Position numbers and translations under genes: made by a program. From positions 45,479,092 to 45,543,091 of the forward strand of contig QCXZ01000138.1 in assembly GCA_025024175.1 (NCBI GenBank): a stretch of 64,000 bases of DNA, written 5' to 3'. The notes under the pieces were generated by a model. It searched no databases and was not told the origin of the DNA. It saw nothing but the letters and a program-made list of their open reading frames with translations. Source of the DNA: Rhyzopertha dominica (lineage: Eukaryota; Arthropoda; Insecta; Coleoptera; Bostrichidae). Every line of letters starts with the position of its first letter. Positions within the stretch are counted from its first letter, which is position 1. This document shows positions 1 to 12,385 of the stretch, piece after piece.

Positions 1-172
1 TTGCATTATGATAGCCTTGGAGTGTCGATTGCATTTTGATATTGTCAAGTATTTTTAACACATAAAAAAATCCTTTGTGATGAGACTGCTGTTTTTAAAT
101 TAATCTCAAGTTACTGTAAGTAATTTTAGTATCTTTTTAATGTTTCATTAATGTTATACAATGTTTGTAGTC

Positions 173-210
173 GCCCTGACGAAGAGATAAATAAATGTCG
201 AAAGTTTGGC
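173..210 (+). ncRNA. hammerhead-like RNA motif (family C)
   Basis: Seen: CTGACGA at 176-182, an extra A at 183, a near-complete stem GAGAT/ATGTC (184-188 with 195-199, one mismatch), GAAA at 200-203, then GTTT. A flanking helix GCC (173-175) pairs perfectly with GGC (208-210). Known: the type I hammerhead ribozyme has this order of stem I, CUGANGA, stem II, GAAA, stem III and a UH cleavage site. Inference: a decayed member of the motif class found elsewhere here. The single extra base before stem II departs from the canonical core, so activity is uncertain. Confidence 0.35.
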
Positions 211-3200
211 AAAGTTAAAAAAGAGTTTTCTTTAAACATATTATAACATCCACCAAGTCGATATTCCCGTTAATCTTAGCCTATATANCAAGTACNCGAC
301 CGCAACCTTCCTTCAGTATTGTCCGGGAATATATAGTTANGTAAAATCTGATTGTATCANTTATATATATCAANAATAGGCCAAGTTGTAACTTTTCTTT
401 CAAANCTTGTTTTAATTAGCACCGGACTAAAATAGAAGCGCATAAGAAACACCTTTTTTATTAAACCCAAAACAATTTGTGGATATTAACGATAATGGTT
501 ATTTGTTTAGCAGAAACGCACGCAGTCTTTAATAAACGTAAAGCTTGATATGTTATCATGATCTGTTATAATAGGAAATTCGAACAAGAATCGTAGTATA
601 TTCTGCATATTTGCAATATTTTAACAAATAAGAAAGCATAAGTGTAACTCATGGCATTTGAAGATGATTATACTAAAAAACGGTGTGGAAGTATTCAAGA
701 AACCTGAAGATGATTCTATACTCCCGCAACGTTTGCGATCAGAAATTCAAGTTTTCATCTTGTGTAAACCTTTAGAAATTATTAGTTTTCTTTGAAGATC
801 CAGGCAAAAACTCTACAACTCCACAACATACAAAACCAAAAAGATTCTAATGGTTAAGACTAACTTCCAGAAGAAGCCTTACAACAAAAGTTTGCATCAG
901 AAGATACTTCTTCTTTCAGTGATACCTTTGCTAGATGTTTTCCACTGTATGATAACGTAGATAATAATTATTTCGGCAATGTATTTGATCTTGTTTTACG
1001 GGACAGAGATAACATTTTCGATGGTGTTGCGGTATTTCGCAGGGCTCCATTTAAGGCATACTGGATTTTAATCTTGTAAGGACGACCACTAACAAAAGGA
1101 AATCGATGTTTATTTTTGACGATAAAGATAAAATTATGAAAAATCCTCGTGTATTACTCGTTCATCCACAAAAAATGCGGTTTACCCGCACTGAACGTTA
1201 TGTGTGACAAGGCTACCGATCGATTATTTTAGAAACGCAAAAGCACTCAAGATAAATTAAAATGTGAACTTGTGCTGAGTGGTGGGTTAAAGAGGGAAAG
1301 CAAAATGGGGGCAGTCCTGCGAACTCACCCCCTCGCCGCCCCCGGGGGCATAACTTACCCTCGTCGCCATAACCCTATATTTTACAGCGCAACAAAAATG
1401 AAAATAAATTAAAATGGTAATCTACGGCGTGGCTCGTGGCTGCGTTTTTTATGTGAATAAAACTTTAAAAATCTAATACGTCATTTAGATAGCATCTCGC
1501 TTTAACACGAGCCCGTGGTACATTCGCAGGCAAAATCGCCCAGTAAAATATCGAGTGCTAATGTTGCGGACACGCGAATTCACACGCTCGCGATGTGAAG
1601 GACGAAAAGTCGGCGTGATTTTACGAATTAAGGTTGAAGTTCACGGTTATTATAGTTTAAACCTGCGCTAATGAAGTGCTTTGATTTATTCAAGATCAAA
1701 TTATAGTGCACATCAAATTATAAATGAGTATGGCGAACAAGGCAAATGAATTTTCAACCATAGAAGGGTTACTTTGGTTTCTTAGCCATTATCACTCACC
1801 ACTCACTGAAGATACGAGGCGAAAACTTGTGCTTCTAATACCTGAAACAAATAGTTTAAAAAAATCATATACAGATTTGTTGCTAATACAAAAAGGGACA
1901 AATTGTCGCCATCTCTAGTGCGGAAAGAGAATTTCTTAAATTACATTTGAAATCAAACTGCTGAGTTACCTATTTAGTAACCTGATAAAGACCGTTGTTG
2001 TAGCAGTACGCAGTTTTCAACTAAGTGAATTTTTAAATTATTTTTAACGATACGGCATTTACTCATTTGTAGCAAGTGGTTACATAAAAAGTGTCATAAT
2101 AAATAACGAAAGTAGGAACGGTCCTAAATTAGAGCGTTGTGGTACTCCCGATGCAACTTTTGTAGCAAGATGAGNAGTATTATTTTTTTTAAATATGCGC
2201 ATCTTTTGTTTATTTAATTGCGTAAATTAAAGTAAATTGTCAGAATTGTACAAAATACTTTATGGGATCATTCATTTTATTCTCCTATTTACGTTGGCTT
2301 TCAATTCGAAAGTCATATTAATTATGAATTATAGGTATAATTCATGAATACTAAGTGGTGGCGCATACATGAACAAAGAGTTGTNAATACTTGTTGTGGG
2401 CTGTAAGTGAAATTACTGTGTTGGTTAATGTTTCAACTTTTTGTGGACTTGTGGATAACTTTAGGAAAACTGCCAAATATCCAGCTGAAAATAGAGATGG
2501 AAATTGCAAAAAGTACAAGTAGCTCTGTTGCTCTTATTTTTTACTTATAAAAGAACCTAAATAAATTCATCTCCATATATAGCAGTATTATGTTCTGAGA
2601 TAAATATTAACAAACTTAGGATTTATAACCAGCAAGTCACTGCTCTCTTATCTTTCTGTTTTAATAGCGAAAAAAATTTTTCTCTTTTAAAGCTGTTATT
2701 ATAAACGACAATTGTATCCATTAATTTTACGGCAGCAGTCAGACAAATTGGATAAAGTGACACTTGTTAAATGTGGGTAGAGCATAAGCATGGTCTAATA
2801 AAGTTTATAATAATAATATTATTGCAGCTTGTTATCCCTAGCTACTCTAAAAAACCACGAAAAGTATAAAACAGCAGCTTTTCATATTATATGACATTCT
2901 TTTATGCCTCTCGTTGGAGTCTTTGGAAACATAGAGAGGTAATTGTAAAAGAATTGTCAATCCGGAAAAATGCTTAGCAGACTTTAAGATGGGACAGCAG
3001 AATCAAGAAGTTCTTAACATCTGAAAATTACTGAGTGTAAAAGATTTTATCTTCAAAGAACAAACAATGTTGTGGTTGGAAACTAACTTTGAATTGAAAT
3101 GACGTACTTTTAAATCACTTATAAAGATAAATAGAAGCTGAGGAAAGCTTGAATACGTAAACTTTTTTAAATTGATAAAGTAAATGTAAGGACATTTTAT

Positions 3201-4249
3201 TAACGTAATATGTTTTCAGATTTGCAAGTAACATTTTAAACGATTTTTTATTGCAAAATTGTTTTTTCGTGTTTCTAACTGGATAGATTTTGTGTCAATA
3301 TTTTTATAGGGCACGCTTACAATTATCTGTTATTATCAAAAATGCTTAATACTGAACGTGTACCTTCCCCTATATAAATCTGCAATACTACACCTCAATT
3401 CTTCTTATAACAGTCAATCCTAAAAATCCAGATTGCCGTCTCCCTCTCTCGCTCAAAATTTATTGCGTCCCATTTTGCCAACACTTTTTCCCACAACCTC
3501 TTCAGCTTGTATATTTTTTTACCTCACTTTTTGGAAGTCCATAAACACCTTCCATTGTGCACGTTTCTTTGGGTAGAATTGATGCGTCCCAGAGCTAACC
3601 ATAAAGCACCATAATATACTCAAGTATAAATATAAATAGTGGGCGAACGACAACAGTGCGACCACCCGATGTTCCATTGTCGAACGGGATGGGCACCGGT
3701 AGCGAATGTGGACCTTAAATAAATCACCCTTTTATTAACTGCTCCCAGGAGGACAGGTACGTCTCTGTTTGGGACTTGTGCACGCAGCGAGGGCCGCTAA
3801 TAAAAATTTCTTTGGACGCTGGGGTCGTTAAGCAGGAATGCGAATGTACATGAGACATGTTACTGGATGTGTGACGTCATTAATCATATACGTGCAGTAG
3901 AAAAAAGCCTGATACTTGGAAAATTACTGGCCCACAGACACATATTACACACGTCTTGGTTAGCATAGCTATTCATATAAGATCTATTGACGTTTTAACC
4001 TTAAATAATGTTTACCCAAAGAACATTGCCTAGTTTTATAAGTTTTCTCACGAATCCAAAAAAAGTTTTGCCGTGAACACTAAAATCATCTCTCCTCGAT
4101 CGTCTCATTTTCAAATTCCCACCATGGTACATGACATAGTTGCCCAACGTATTCGAGAAAGGAGGGATATTTGACGTTTTTTTTTTAATACAAAATCAAC
4201 GATAGTGATTCTGCTTGTGATAGCCTATACATCAGAATATATTACAAAA
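211..4249. other. AT-rich stretch without recognisable gene
   Basis: No translated segment here resembles a family I know. A 64-residue open frame at 1724-1918 (+) has no recognisable motif and is probably fortuitous. Several N bases occur at 287-405, 2175 and 2384. Two GC-richer patches stand out: about 1260-1380 (C/G runs) and 3640-3890. The second contains a Hox/Caudal-type TTTTATTAAC word near 3730 and could be conserved non-coding sequence. Confidence 0.5.
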
Positions 4250-4640
4250 TTGATAAATATGTGCCACAAACTAAGTTTAATCAGAAGTCATCTGCTTATA
4301 CAGTCATCAATAATAAATAAAATTCGGTTAAAAAACAAACGCTGGAACTCTTATCGGAAAAATAAACCAGCTTACAACTTGGATATATTAAAACAATTGA
4401 AAAAAGAAATCAGGGCGCAAAGTAGTCTCGAATATCAGCAATTAATCTACAGAAGTGGAAACGAATTACAGTCCAACCCGACAAAATTTTGGACGTTTGT
4501 GAATCAGAAGAGGAAAACAACAGATATTTCAGAGAAAATAGTTCACAATAATATGACCCTCACTTCGAAATAAGACATTGTGGATGCTTTCGCTCAATTT
4601 TTCTCTAGTGCTTATTTGTCTCAGATACTAGTAATGCTCG
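4250..4640 (+). pseudogene. LINE endonuclease-RT linker fragment
   Basis: Translation shows a basic linker (KRWNSYRKNKPAYN), followed by NPTKFWTFVNQKRK and, after a stop, DIVDAFAQFFSSAY. Known: this order (basic helix, then FW-x-x-VNxKRK, then a VDAFAxFFSS-type segment) lies between the endonuclease and reverse transcriptase domains of Jockey/I/R1-type non-LTR retrotransposons. Neither catalytic domain is present, so this is a scrap of ORF2. A stop at about 4571 separates the two parts. Downstream sequence is unrelated. Confidence 0.7.
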
Positions 4641-7620
4641 GGTCTGTGATGGCTATGTCCAAGGGCGTGCCAGCTCACAAGCTAGAGGGGGGCAGGAAAA
4701 AACAACCGGGATGGGAAAACTGCTTGTGTAATTGTACAATTAAAAGCAAGATAATGCCTAAATTTTATATATCGTTATATCTCAAATAAACATCGATATA
4801 TTTTATGCGGACAATCGATACTTCGATACGGGGGTTATCTGATTTAGCACTTTACACCACCTAATAAAATTTTGGAGGTTTCGGAGATTTACTTAGCTAA
4901 TTTCTAATCTTCGCGTAAAGTTATGAAAAATGTGTAAACCACATTTCACTTAATAATATATTTTAAACAGGGATTTTTATATTGAATGATATTATTTATA
5001 TAAATACAATTAACAATCCGCTGCCAAAAGCTGCAGTATTTGTTAAGGAATGCAAATTCTTATAATGAAGATAAAATGATAAGGAATGAAATACCAAAAA
5101 GTCATACGTTAGATAAGTACAAGATTAAATAATAACAACAATGAAATGATGCGGCAGAAAATTCCTCAAAAGACGACTTATCTAGACGAAAAAGATTTTA
5201 TGAAAAGTTTAATTTTAATTGAAATATACCTAAAGCTATGAAAAGAAATAGAGGTTCCTATAAACTTACTTGAAATACCTGTTGTTATAGTTGTATCTAG
5301 ATGGTTATGATTTTAATGCTGTATTTGTGGATCATTTGGATATTATTTTGGTGGGATTGGCAAACACATTTTGACGCTTTATAAAGTGCCCATGCTTTAT
5401 TCTAAAACGTATTACTAACTGTAGTAAAAATAAAAGAAACTATGTAGTACATATGTGCAGTTATATTATGTTAAACTCTTAACTGCCTTTAATTAATTTT
5501 AAAACTGTGAGACACAGCCTTTGTGAACTCATATTTACTCGTAATCTTGTTATTATAACATTCTACTTTATCAAAAACAAATCTGATCATGCTAACCTCT
5601 TTACTTCTTATTTTTGCTCTTTGTGTTTTGACTAGTACTTTGAATCTTTAAACATGATATATTGGAGGTACATTTGAACTTGGCAATACTTCTAATCCTG
5701 AATGCGTTTATTATTCCAGATTTCAAGATCAAACGCTTGTTTTTTTTTAATTTTAACGCATGGAAGAGCTTCGTTTCCCGGTAGATCAGACGCGTTTTAT
5801 TTATTTAAAATTTTAAGTACCTAAAACAAAGACATATCGATATATTTTTTGCTTACTTAATAATGTAATGCAAAATTGAAGAATAAACCTTATGAACCTG
5901 TAGCTATAGTTATTGTTGGAGGATATTTGGTGTTAAGTTGGCGAACGCCCCTACGTTTAATGCTGCATTATGCAGTAATAAATTTAATAATATTTAATAC
6001 ATTAAATATACTAAATTAATATAAAAACTACGCACAACATAATTCTCAGTTTGCCTTGCCATTTTCACTTTTCTTCTTTTGTCTGACTTCTAAGTAGGGG
6101 AATGGCAGCTGCCCCTATCTGCCCCCCCTTGGCGACGCCCATAGCTATGTCTGCGGTGATAATCAAGCTTTCTGCCACTTTTGCGGTAAGTGCTTTTCTT
6201 CAAACCTTCTCAACAAGTGCGACCTCAAAGGTTTTTCACCATACCTTAACCTCGGTCAAATTAACCAGAATGATGTCCTTCAAGCAGCAAAGAGGATCAA
6301 TGCAAACTTGAGGTTGAGGTGAAGTGAAGATTTAAGAATACATAGTACAAATAAGCACAGCATGAATAGGGGTACTGTGAAGTTAGGTATAAAAAACTGC
6401 AGAAAACACATTCTTTTCATGTCAAAATTTTCATTCGGCAACGTTCTTGAAGCAAAATCTTTGCTGCATCACCATTGAAATTTTGTGATCTTATGCACAT
6501 AAATGACTTCATTTCAAATATTAACGTTAATCCTACACGTCGCCCATATATTTGGATAAAAAAGTGCCTAACATAATTGGCTTGCTTCATGTTGATACAC
6601 AAGTTTGTCTGTTTTGCAGGAAAACGACGTATCAATGTTTGCTACTCACATAGTTTCCATTCATTTGTTTCCACAATAGCACTATCCCGTACAATGACTC
6701 TGCTTTACCAAATAGTCGATTTCGCTCTTCCCAACCGTATATTGCTAAATGCACCCTCAATCTGATTTATCGTTTGATTTCTTTATTGCGTCAATAAAAT
6801 TACGTAATTAACTACGCCAACATGTGTCCCAAGAGAAAGGAAATAAACACATCTGTCCTTTGCGGTGAATCCTTGCTCTATTACTCAACCCACATGCTCG
6901 TCCAGATGCATCTCCCTTGTGTCACTGCAGCGGCATGTTTTGCTTTTATTTCTGCTTTGGTAATTGCCCAGAACCTTTGACATTTATCATCGGAGAAGGG
7001 TTGCGGCAGGAACTACGTTTTTTCTTGTATTCAAGTGCTTGAAGTTTTTAACAGTGAAGATATAACGACACAGTAAATTTGGAACAGTAATTTTTAGTCG
7101 TGACATCTTTAGACATCCAATTGAAAATCTTTTACAGGAAGGTTTGAAAATTGGTTAGGCATTATACGCTACAAATAATTGTCTTCCAAATGCATGTTAC
7201 GTGTAAGATAATTGCTATGTTGTGTTGTCTTCAAAATACCTGTGATTAAGAATTCTTGAGGATTTGCTGACAATGCCAACGTCTGAGAGCATAATGTGTT
7301 CACATACGAGCACAAAAACAAAAAGTAAGCAACGAACGAAACATTTTTCTGTGGTGTTTAAATTGACAAAAATTAACAGATTATCGCACACTTTTGATTA
7401 ACCCTGTATAATACGTTATCTTCTGTTCCCAAAGATACGTTTCCAGAACGTATCTCATTAATAAGCGAATAAGTTAATAAGTAACCAAAAAAGGCTGAAG
7501 TACCGCGAAATATTATTATATTATAGATCCAGTCTATTTCCAGAAATGTAATAATTATCCAAATTTTGATAATATGAATAAGTTAGTGTGACGATGAAGA
7601 AGGAAAAAGATCAGACTAAA
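4641..7620. other. AT-rich stretch without recognisable gene
   Basis: Mostly AT-rich unique-looking DNA. Two short GC-rich patches, 4640-4700 (GGGCGTGCC, then a GGGGGGCAG run) and 6090-6150 (CTGCCCCCCC, GGCGACGCCC), look like ends of degraded elements in opposite orientation. I cannot join them into one unit. Open frames at 6102, 6417 and 6577 have no recognisable motifs. Confidence 0.4.
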
Positions 7621-8126
7621 TGCAACTAACATGATTTTTGTTGCGGATCACCTTTGCTCGCTCCGGACCGCGAATTGTTATCTCATTACAGTTCTCGCAC
7701 CATTAACCAGGATGCAGCGTTTGACTATACTTGTGTCAGATGAAACAGTTATAGATATTTTAAACAAAATAAAGATAAAATTAGTATGCAAACGATCCGA
7801 CCATTTATTTCACACATTATTAATTACTGTTGGGCCAGTCAAGTTTTCCCAAAGTGATGGAAACAGTCTATAATACACCCTATTCCTAAAATAAACAAGC
7901 CGTTGACATATAAAGATTAGCGCCCGATTAGTATTTTGCCGGTTTTATCCAAGCTTCTGAAAAAAGTAATGGACCATCCAGAACGTGAATATGTAACAGA
8001 TCATCGCACTTTGCCTGTTGTGCAGTCGGGGTTTCGCACTTTGCATGGATGTGGTACCGAAATTTCACATATAGTGGACGACATTGCATGTTGTTTTCCG
8101 GGCTGCTGCCCACGTTGCTTGTTTGA

Positions 8127-8168
8127 ACTTGACGTTTCGACACTCATGTCGGTGTCTTCCTCAGAAGT
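8127..8168 (-). ncRNA. hammerhead-like RNA motif (family A, best copy)
   Basis: On the minus strand, 5' to 3': stem I strand ACTT (8168-8165), canonical box CTGAGGA (8164-8158), one extra A (8157), stem II GACAC (8156-8152) closed by GTGTC (8143-8139) across an 8-base loop, GAAA (8138-8135), CGTC (8134-8131), then AAGT (8130-8127), which pairs perfectly with ACTT. The self-complementary ACGT could form stem III between two molecules. Apart from the extra A this is a complete type I hammerhead layout. Cleavage would be expected after the C of GTC. Self-cleavage is inferred, not shown. Confidence 0.5.
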
Positions 8169-8210
8169 AGTTCTAAATTGAAACTCATCAGATTAAGAGA
8201 TTTAAGAGCT

Positions 8211-8252
8211 ACTTTTGAGGAAGACAGCAACATGGGTGTCGAAACGTCAAGT
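8211..8252 (+). ncRNA. hammerhead-like RNA motif (family A, second arm)
   Basis: Plus strand: ACTT (8211-8214), TTGAGGA (8215-8221, first base changed from C to T), extra A (8222), GACA at the 5' side of stem II (8223-8226), GTGTC (8236-8240), GAAA (8241-8244), CGTC (8245-8248), AAGT (8249-8252). Stem I is intact. Stem II retains four pairs. It is the mirror copy of the motif at 8127-8168 and differs by a few substitutions. Confidence 0.4.
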
Positions 8253-9650
8253 TAAAACAAGCAACTTGGGAAGCAGCTCGTAGAACAACATGTCATCGAC
8301 AACAACCACGGAAGCTTTCAAACCGAAGTGACGACATTATTTTTGCTGCAGACGAAGGTAAACTAGCAATGCTGGTTCTGTTGGATTTTTCCAAGGCATT
8401 CCACATCAAAAACCATGAAATTTTACTAGCCATATTGATTTACCTCGGTTTCAAGCAGTCTGCAGTTGGTTTGGTGTGTGATTATCTGAAGGGTAAAGTT
8501 CAAAGTGTACGTTTGCCAGCCTTCTAGTCTTAGCGGTGTGCGGTGTGCCACAAGATTCGATTCTCGGGCTGTTTTTATTTCTTCTGCATACAATTGGGGT
8601 TGAGGGAACCCTTATTGCATGTAGGTATCATGCTTATGCCAATGATACGCAGGTCTATCTTTCATCTTTTACGACTGAAATTGTTCTCGCTAGTGAAGCA
8701 ATAAATTCAGATTTGGCTAGGCTCGTCCAATTTATAAATGTACACCAATTAAGGATAACACCGGCAAAATTAGTGTCGATGTTGTTTGGAAGGAGGAAAC
8801 AGAGAAATGACTTGTTGGGGTCCGTAAGTTTGGTAATTGAGGGAGAGACCGCCATGTGTAAATGTCGCCCGTAATCTGGGATTAATAGTTGACAATGATT
8901 TGCGCTTCAAAGATCACATTAATACGTTTGGTAGTTTAAAGTTAATTTACAATCATCGTCATTCTTTATATAAACATGCCAAACTAATTGTTTGTGATTC
9001 TCTTGCGCTATTTAGATTCAATTACTGGGATGTCACTTATGNTAGCTGTCTTTACAGTACCTATATTAAACGTATAATAAAGAGTTGAGAATGCGTGTNT
9101 CCGTCTTTCTTATGTCTTTCGTAAGTCACAGCCGATCTCGTCGTTAAACAAGGCGCACGGGCGGTTTTTCCATCACCATAAAATAATAACCCCCAGGACA
9201 CCACCATATCTTTATGAGAAACTTAGATTCAAAACTGACATACATAACATCAGTATTCGACGTAAAGATTTGATTAGGCCTTCGAAGTACTCCACGTCAC
9301 TGTTTGAAAGGTTTTTTTTTTATCACGCTTCTAAAGTTTATAATAAGATTCCTAACCATATTGAGAAGTATTCAGTTTTGACATTTAAACATTTGCTACT
9401 ATTATGTAGGGTTACTAGCGTTCGTCGGTGGCTGTGCGTTCAGTTTTGTTTCTCGTCTCTATATTTCGGAGCTATTACATTACTAAATTATGCATTGAGG
9501 GCTTTCTTGTTCTCTTTGTTCTTTCCTGAAAATATTTTTGTGTATTTACGTACATTTTTGGTATATCTTCTGAAATAATGTTTACATTGTATATATGAGG
9601 GTTGCATGAATTGTGTTGGGCGTATTATTATTACTATTATTATTAAATTT

Positions 9651-10799
9651 ATTAGAATTGTTCCAACAATTATTCAGATGAAGATTGTCCTTGACGGTTC
9701 AAGTTTTCTTAAGTATTTGGCGATCCAATGGTTTTATTTGGCAGTATACAAAAGATCCACTCTGTGAATGAGTCTTGGAATATTACAATAACGTCTTTTT
9801 ATAAACGGCAAAAGATGAATCTTCGCGATTGATAAAAACAAACCGACCACCCCAGTTATAATACGAGCATCGCAGACAATTCGTTCCAGAGAGTGGCGAT
9901 GGTTTCTTGCCCGTTCGGCAACCCCATCTTTCATTCGGAAGAGGGCAAAAAGCACCCGTAGACAATTAAAAATCTGTATCATCAGAATTACAACGATGGG
10001 AACGGGAGACATAAAGGTAGCCGGATAAAAGCGGCGATCGCCAATAAATAACCGGAATGGGACAGAAAGGCGCGTGTCTTATTCTAATCGGACAACACTC
10101 GGGGCAATAAAATTATCAACGCCGCGCCGTTCGAATACAAATGGCTCATCTCTGTGTAAGTGCGTGTCCGTTGTGTGTACAGTCTCACTCCCGAATCAAT
10201 TTCAGCCAGTTGGCGGTGGTTGTTGTGCTGTATACCACAGACTGAGGAATTCGTCACGTCCTGTTATCCCATGTTGTCGGCGTCTGTTAATTCCGAATCG
10301 TTTATTTTGGTCGCGGAGGACTATACGTGACGAATTTAATTGCCGCCCGAGCAATTGGTTGGGGTGGGACACGTAACGATCGAGTTATGGAGAAAATATG
10401 ATATTAATTGGCGGAGGAAGCTTTAGCTTCACACAGGAGCAAGCACAAAGTTTCCAATTCATTTTATACACGTCACGAAGTTTAACACGCGAGGGGGTAA
10501 CCACTATAAGAGAAAATCTGTTCCACTGATTACAGATTACATAAGATTTCAGTAAATTACACGGAGATTCGTGTAATCATTTAAGATTCGTGAATCCTAC
10601 CAGAGATTACATAGATTATATAACTGATTTCACTATGATCAGTATATGTAGGAAAGAAACATATAAATGGACTAATGACAAAGCGTAACGCCGGAAAGAG
10701 CACAAAAATGATGGTTCATTGAGGGTGCAGATTGAGCAACTTGTCGCAAATGGGCTGCCTAACCACATATATAGACTGACAGGTTGTATCAGTTTTTAA
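9651..10799. other. non-coding stretch with GC-rich island
   Basis: No recognisable protein. From about 9890 to 10400 the sequence is clearly more GC- and CpG-rich than its flanks, lacks element features, and is open in several frames only because of composition. It is one of several such islands in the window and may be conserved non-coding DNA. From 10400 to 10680 a run of short AGATTAC/TGTAATC-like words is seen (10535-10625), apparently a degenerate local repeat. Confidence 0.4.
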
Positions 10800-11640
10800 T
10801 TTCTTCTATTCATTTACATTGTAATTGTTTTACTACTCCGTAGATCATCTTTTCCAAAAACATTGGTACAATGATTGCAGAAACTAAACTCGAGACAATC
10901 GATTAATTGGTACTGGTTGCACTTCTGGTAGAGTTGTTAATGGTCTTCCAATCAACAAGTGAGATAGAGTTAAAGGAGTGAGATCATTGAGATCGGAAGA
11001 GATTGGATATAACGGTCTTGAATACAGTACCGATTCAGTTTGAGTTAGTACAGTGTATAATTCTTCGTAGGTAAGTTTAGTTTCTTGTAATACCCCGTTT
11101 AAGTGAAATTTTACGGTTTTAATGTAGAGAATTTGAGGGTATAAATTTTCAAGTAAATAACTCCATAGCACAATAGCTAACAATATCGTGTTTATAAGCC
11201 TTGAAAAATTGAGACAAATCATACAATTCTTTTGTGCCATTATCACTTATTTGAGTCGGTTTACCTCGTCTACGTATAACGCGCTTGAGAGAAGCCAAAA
11301 ATGATTGCATACTCAAATCAGAGCTTTTCTCACAAGTAGACAAAGACAAATGTAACCTTTTGAAATTTTTAATCCCCTACCTCTTCTATCTTTAATTAAA
11401 ATTAAGCTGACATAATCAACACCGACTATGCTAAATGCAGGAGTTACTACATGTAACCTTTCGGGGAAGATTTGCCATAATCGGGTTAATTGCATGCGGT
11501 TTTGATTTGAAACAAGTAACACATGAGCGTGTAACCTTTTTAGTAGTGTTCATTCTAGATGTAGGCCAATAAGTTTGTCTAACAGCGCTCAGAAGTAATA
11601 GTGGTAGATGAACATGCTCAAAAATCAATCAAATTAAGCT
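10800..11640 (-). pseudogene. BEL/Pao retrotransposon integrase fragment
   Basis: Minus-strand pieces, in several frames, run: a zinc-binding-like segment (RSCVTCFKSKPHAINPIM) near 11530-11490, GVDYVSLILIKDRRG (first catalytic Asp region) near 11420, DLSMQSFLASLKR and RRGKPTQISDNGT (second Asp in SDNGT) near 11320-11240, TVKFHLNGVLQ and LTYEELYTVLTQTE near 11100-11040, then HLLIGRPLTTLPEV near 10930 and QCFWKR near 10850. Known: this series matches the integrase core and C-terminal tail of BEL/Pao Pol. The segment holding the catalytic Glu (normally GLWEAGVKS) is missing or replaced. Multiple frameshifts show it is dead. No LTR was found. Confidence 0.85.
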
Positions 11641-11889
11641 ATGTTTACCACTTAACAGTAATGGATGTTTGTTGTAAAAATTTAAAGTAGAATTTTTTTA
11701 ATCTACCTCCTACTCTTAACAACCCAATCTTGATCTAAAAATAATGTTACACTAAAATAATTAAACGTTTTATTAGAAGACGAAGATACTAAAAGTCTAT
11801 CTCTGCGCCAAGTAACAACAAACAAGGAGGTACATCACTCAACAGCGGGTAAACTTTAGCAGAAGGAAACTTTCATCCTTATAAGATTA

Positions 11890-12385
11890 AAATGATCCAT
11901 GAATTTCAACTTTTCCGTTGAAACAAATTCTTATCTAAAAGGCATTGTCACTCGTCGCAATTATCGATACCGAGCACGAGAAAATCCATACTGGACTCAT
12001 AAAGTACACATGCAACATCTGCAGGGCTCGGGCCTTTGTCAATGCATTATGGGTGTGATATTTCCAAATGTGCTGAACGGTGATATTTCAGGACATTTGG
12101 TTTCAGCAAGATGATGCACATGGCCTTTTTGATGTCGTCCCGTCCCTGATGACGATTTTGTTATTGCCAGATTGACCTGGTTTCCTGTAGATTGTTTATC
12201 TGGGGTATACGTAGACCGTCCACTGGAAGAATTACAAGCTCGTATGCGAGCTGAAATACGATTACTATCTCTAGATATTGTTGAACGCAGTGGCCTAAGT
12301 GTCTATGGGCGACATGAACAATGTCAAGTTGTAAGTGAACTACAAATTGAAGATTTGGGTGTGTTTGTTTGTTCATTATGTGGAG
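11890..12385 (+). pseudogene. Tc1/mariner-superfamily transposase, deleted
   Basis: Translation gives NFNFSVETNSYLKG, where the family has SDETxFxLNG, so the first catalytic Asp is replaced by Val. Then RRNYRYRARENPYW, a jump to DIWFQQDDAHG (second Asp region), another jump, and a C-terminal part ending YGRHEQCQVVSELQIE. Known: these are landmarks of DDE_3-type Tc1/mariner transposases in insects. Two internal deletions and frameshifts make it non-functional. It belongs to the same family as the fragments at 24550-24980 and 35832-37184. Confidence 0.8.

Larger units (their letters stand above)
8098..8281. mobile_element. foldback repeat inserted in LINE RT
   Basis: Arms of about 75 bases, 8098-8172 and 8208-8281, are inverted copies with about ten mismatches, around a 35-base centre. 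The insertion lies between LINE codons for ISHIVDD and DIIFAADEGKLAML, and the coding similarity resumes right after it. Each arm carries one hammerhead-like motif pointing the same way relative to its arm. No coding capacity. This is a non-autonomous foldback element or a head-to-head pair of a short retroelement. Confidence 0.75.
7621..9650 (+). pseudogene. Jockey/CR1-like LINE reverse transcriptase, broken
   Basis: Fragments of one ORF2 appear in order: linker (FPKVWKQSIIHPIPK) near 7840-7890; RT fingers (LSKLLKKVMDHP) near 7942; first catalytic block LLDFSKAF near 8380; GVPQDSILG near 8540; palm motif YANDTQ near 8635, where families have YADDTQ, so one catalytic Asp is Asn; NLGLIVDNDLRFKDHI near 8870; and a C-terminal stretch (TPPYLYEKLRFKTDIHNI) near 9200. 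Frameshifts and stops separate the parts. A foldback repeat at 8098-8281 interrupts the fingers. The unit ends in an ATT-rich simple tail (9626-9648), as in LINEs with microsatellite-like 3' ends. No endonuclease is visible, so it is 5'-truncated. The clade assignment is from memory. Confidence 0.85.

Noticed and set aside
705..760. CTGAAGATGATTC with downstream AACGTTTGC
   Set aside because: No paired stem II and no GAAA box; likely chance.
4640..6150. A 1.5-kb element bounded by the GC-rich patches at 4640-4700 and 6090-6150
   Set aside because: The patches share words in inverted orientation but do not align over a continuous stretch, and no target duplication is visible.
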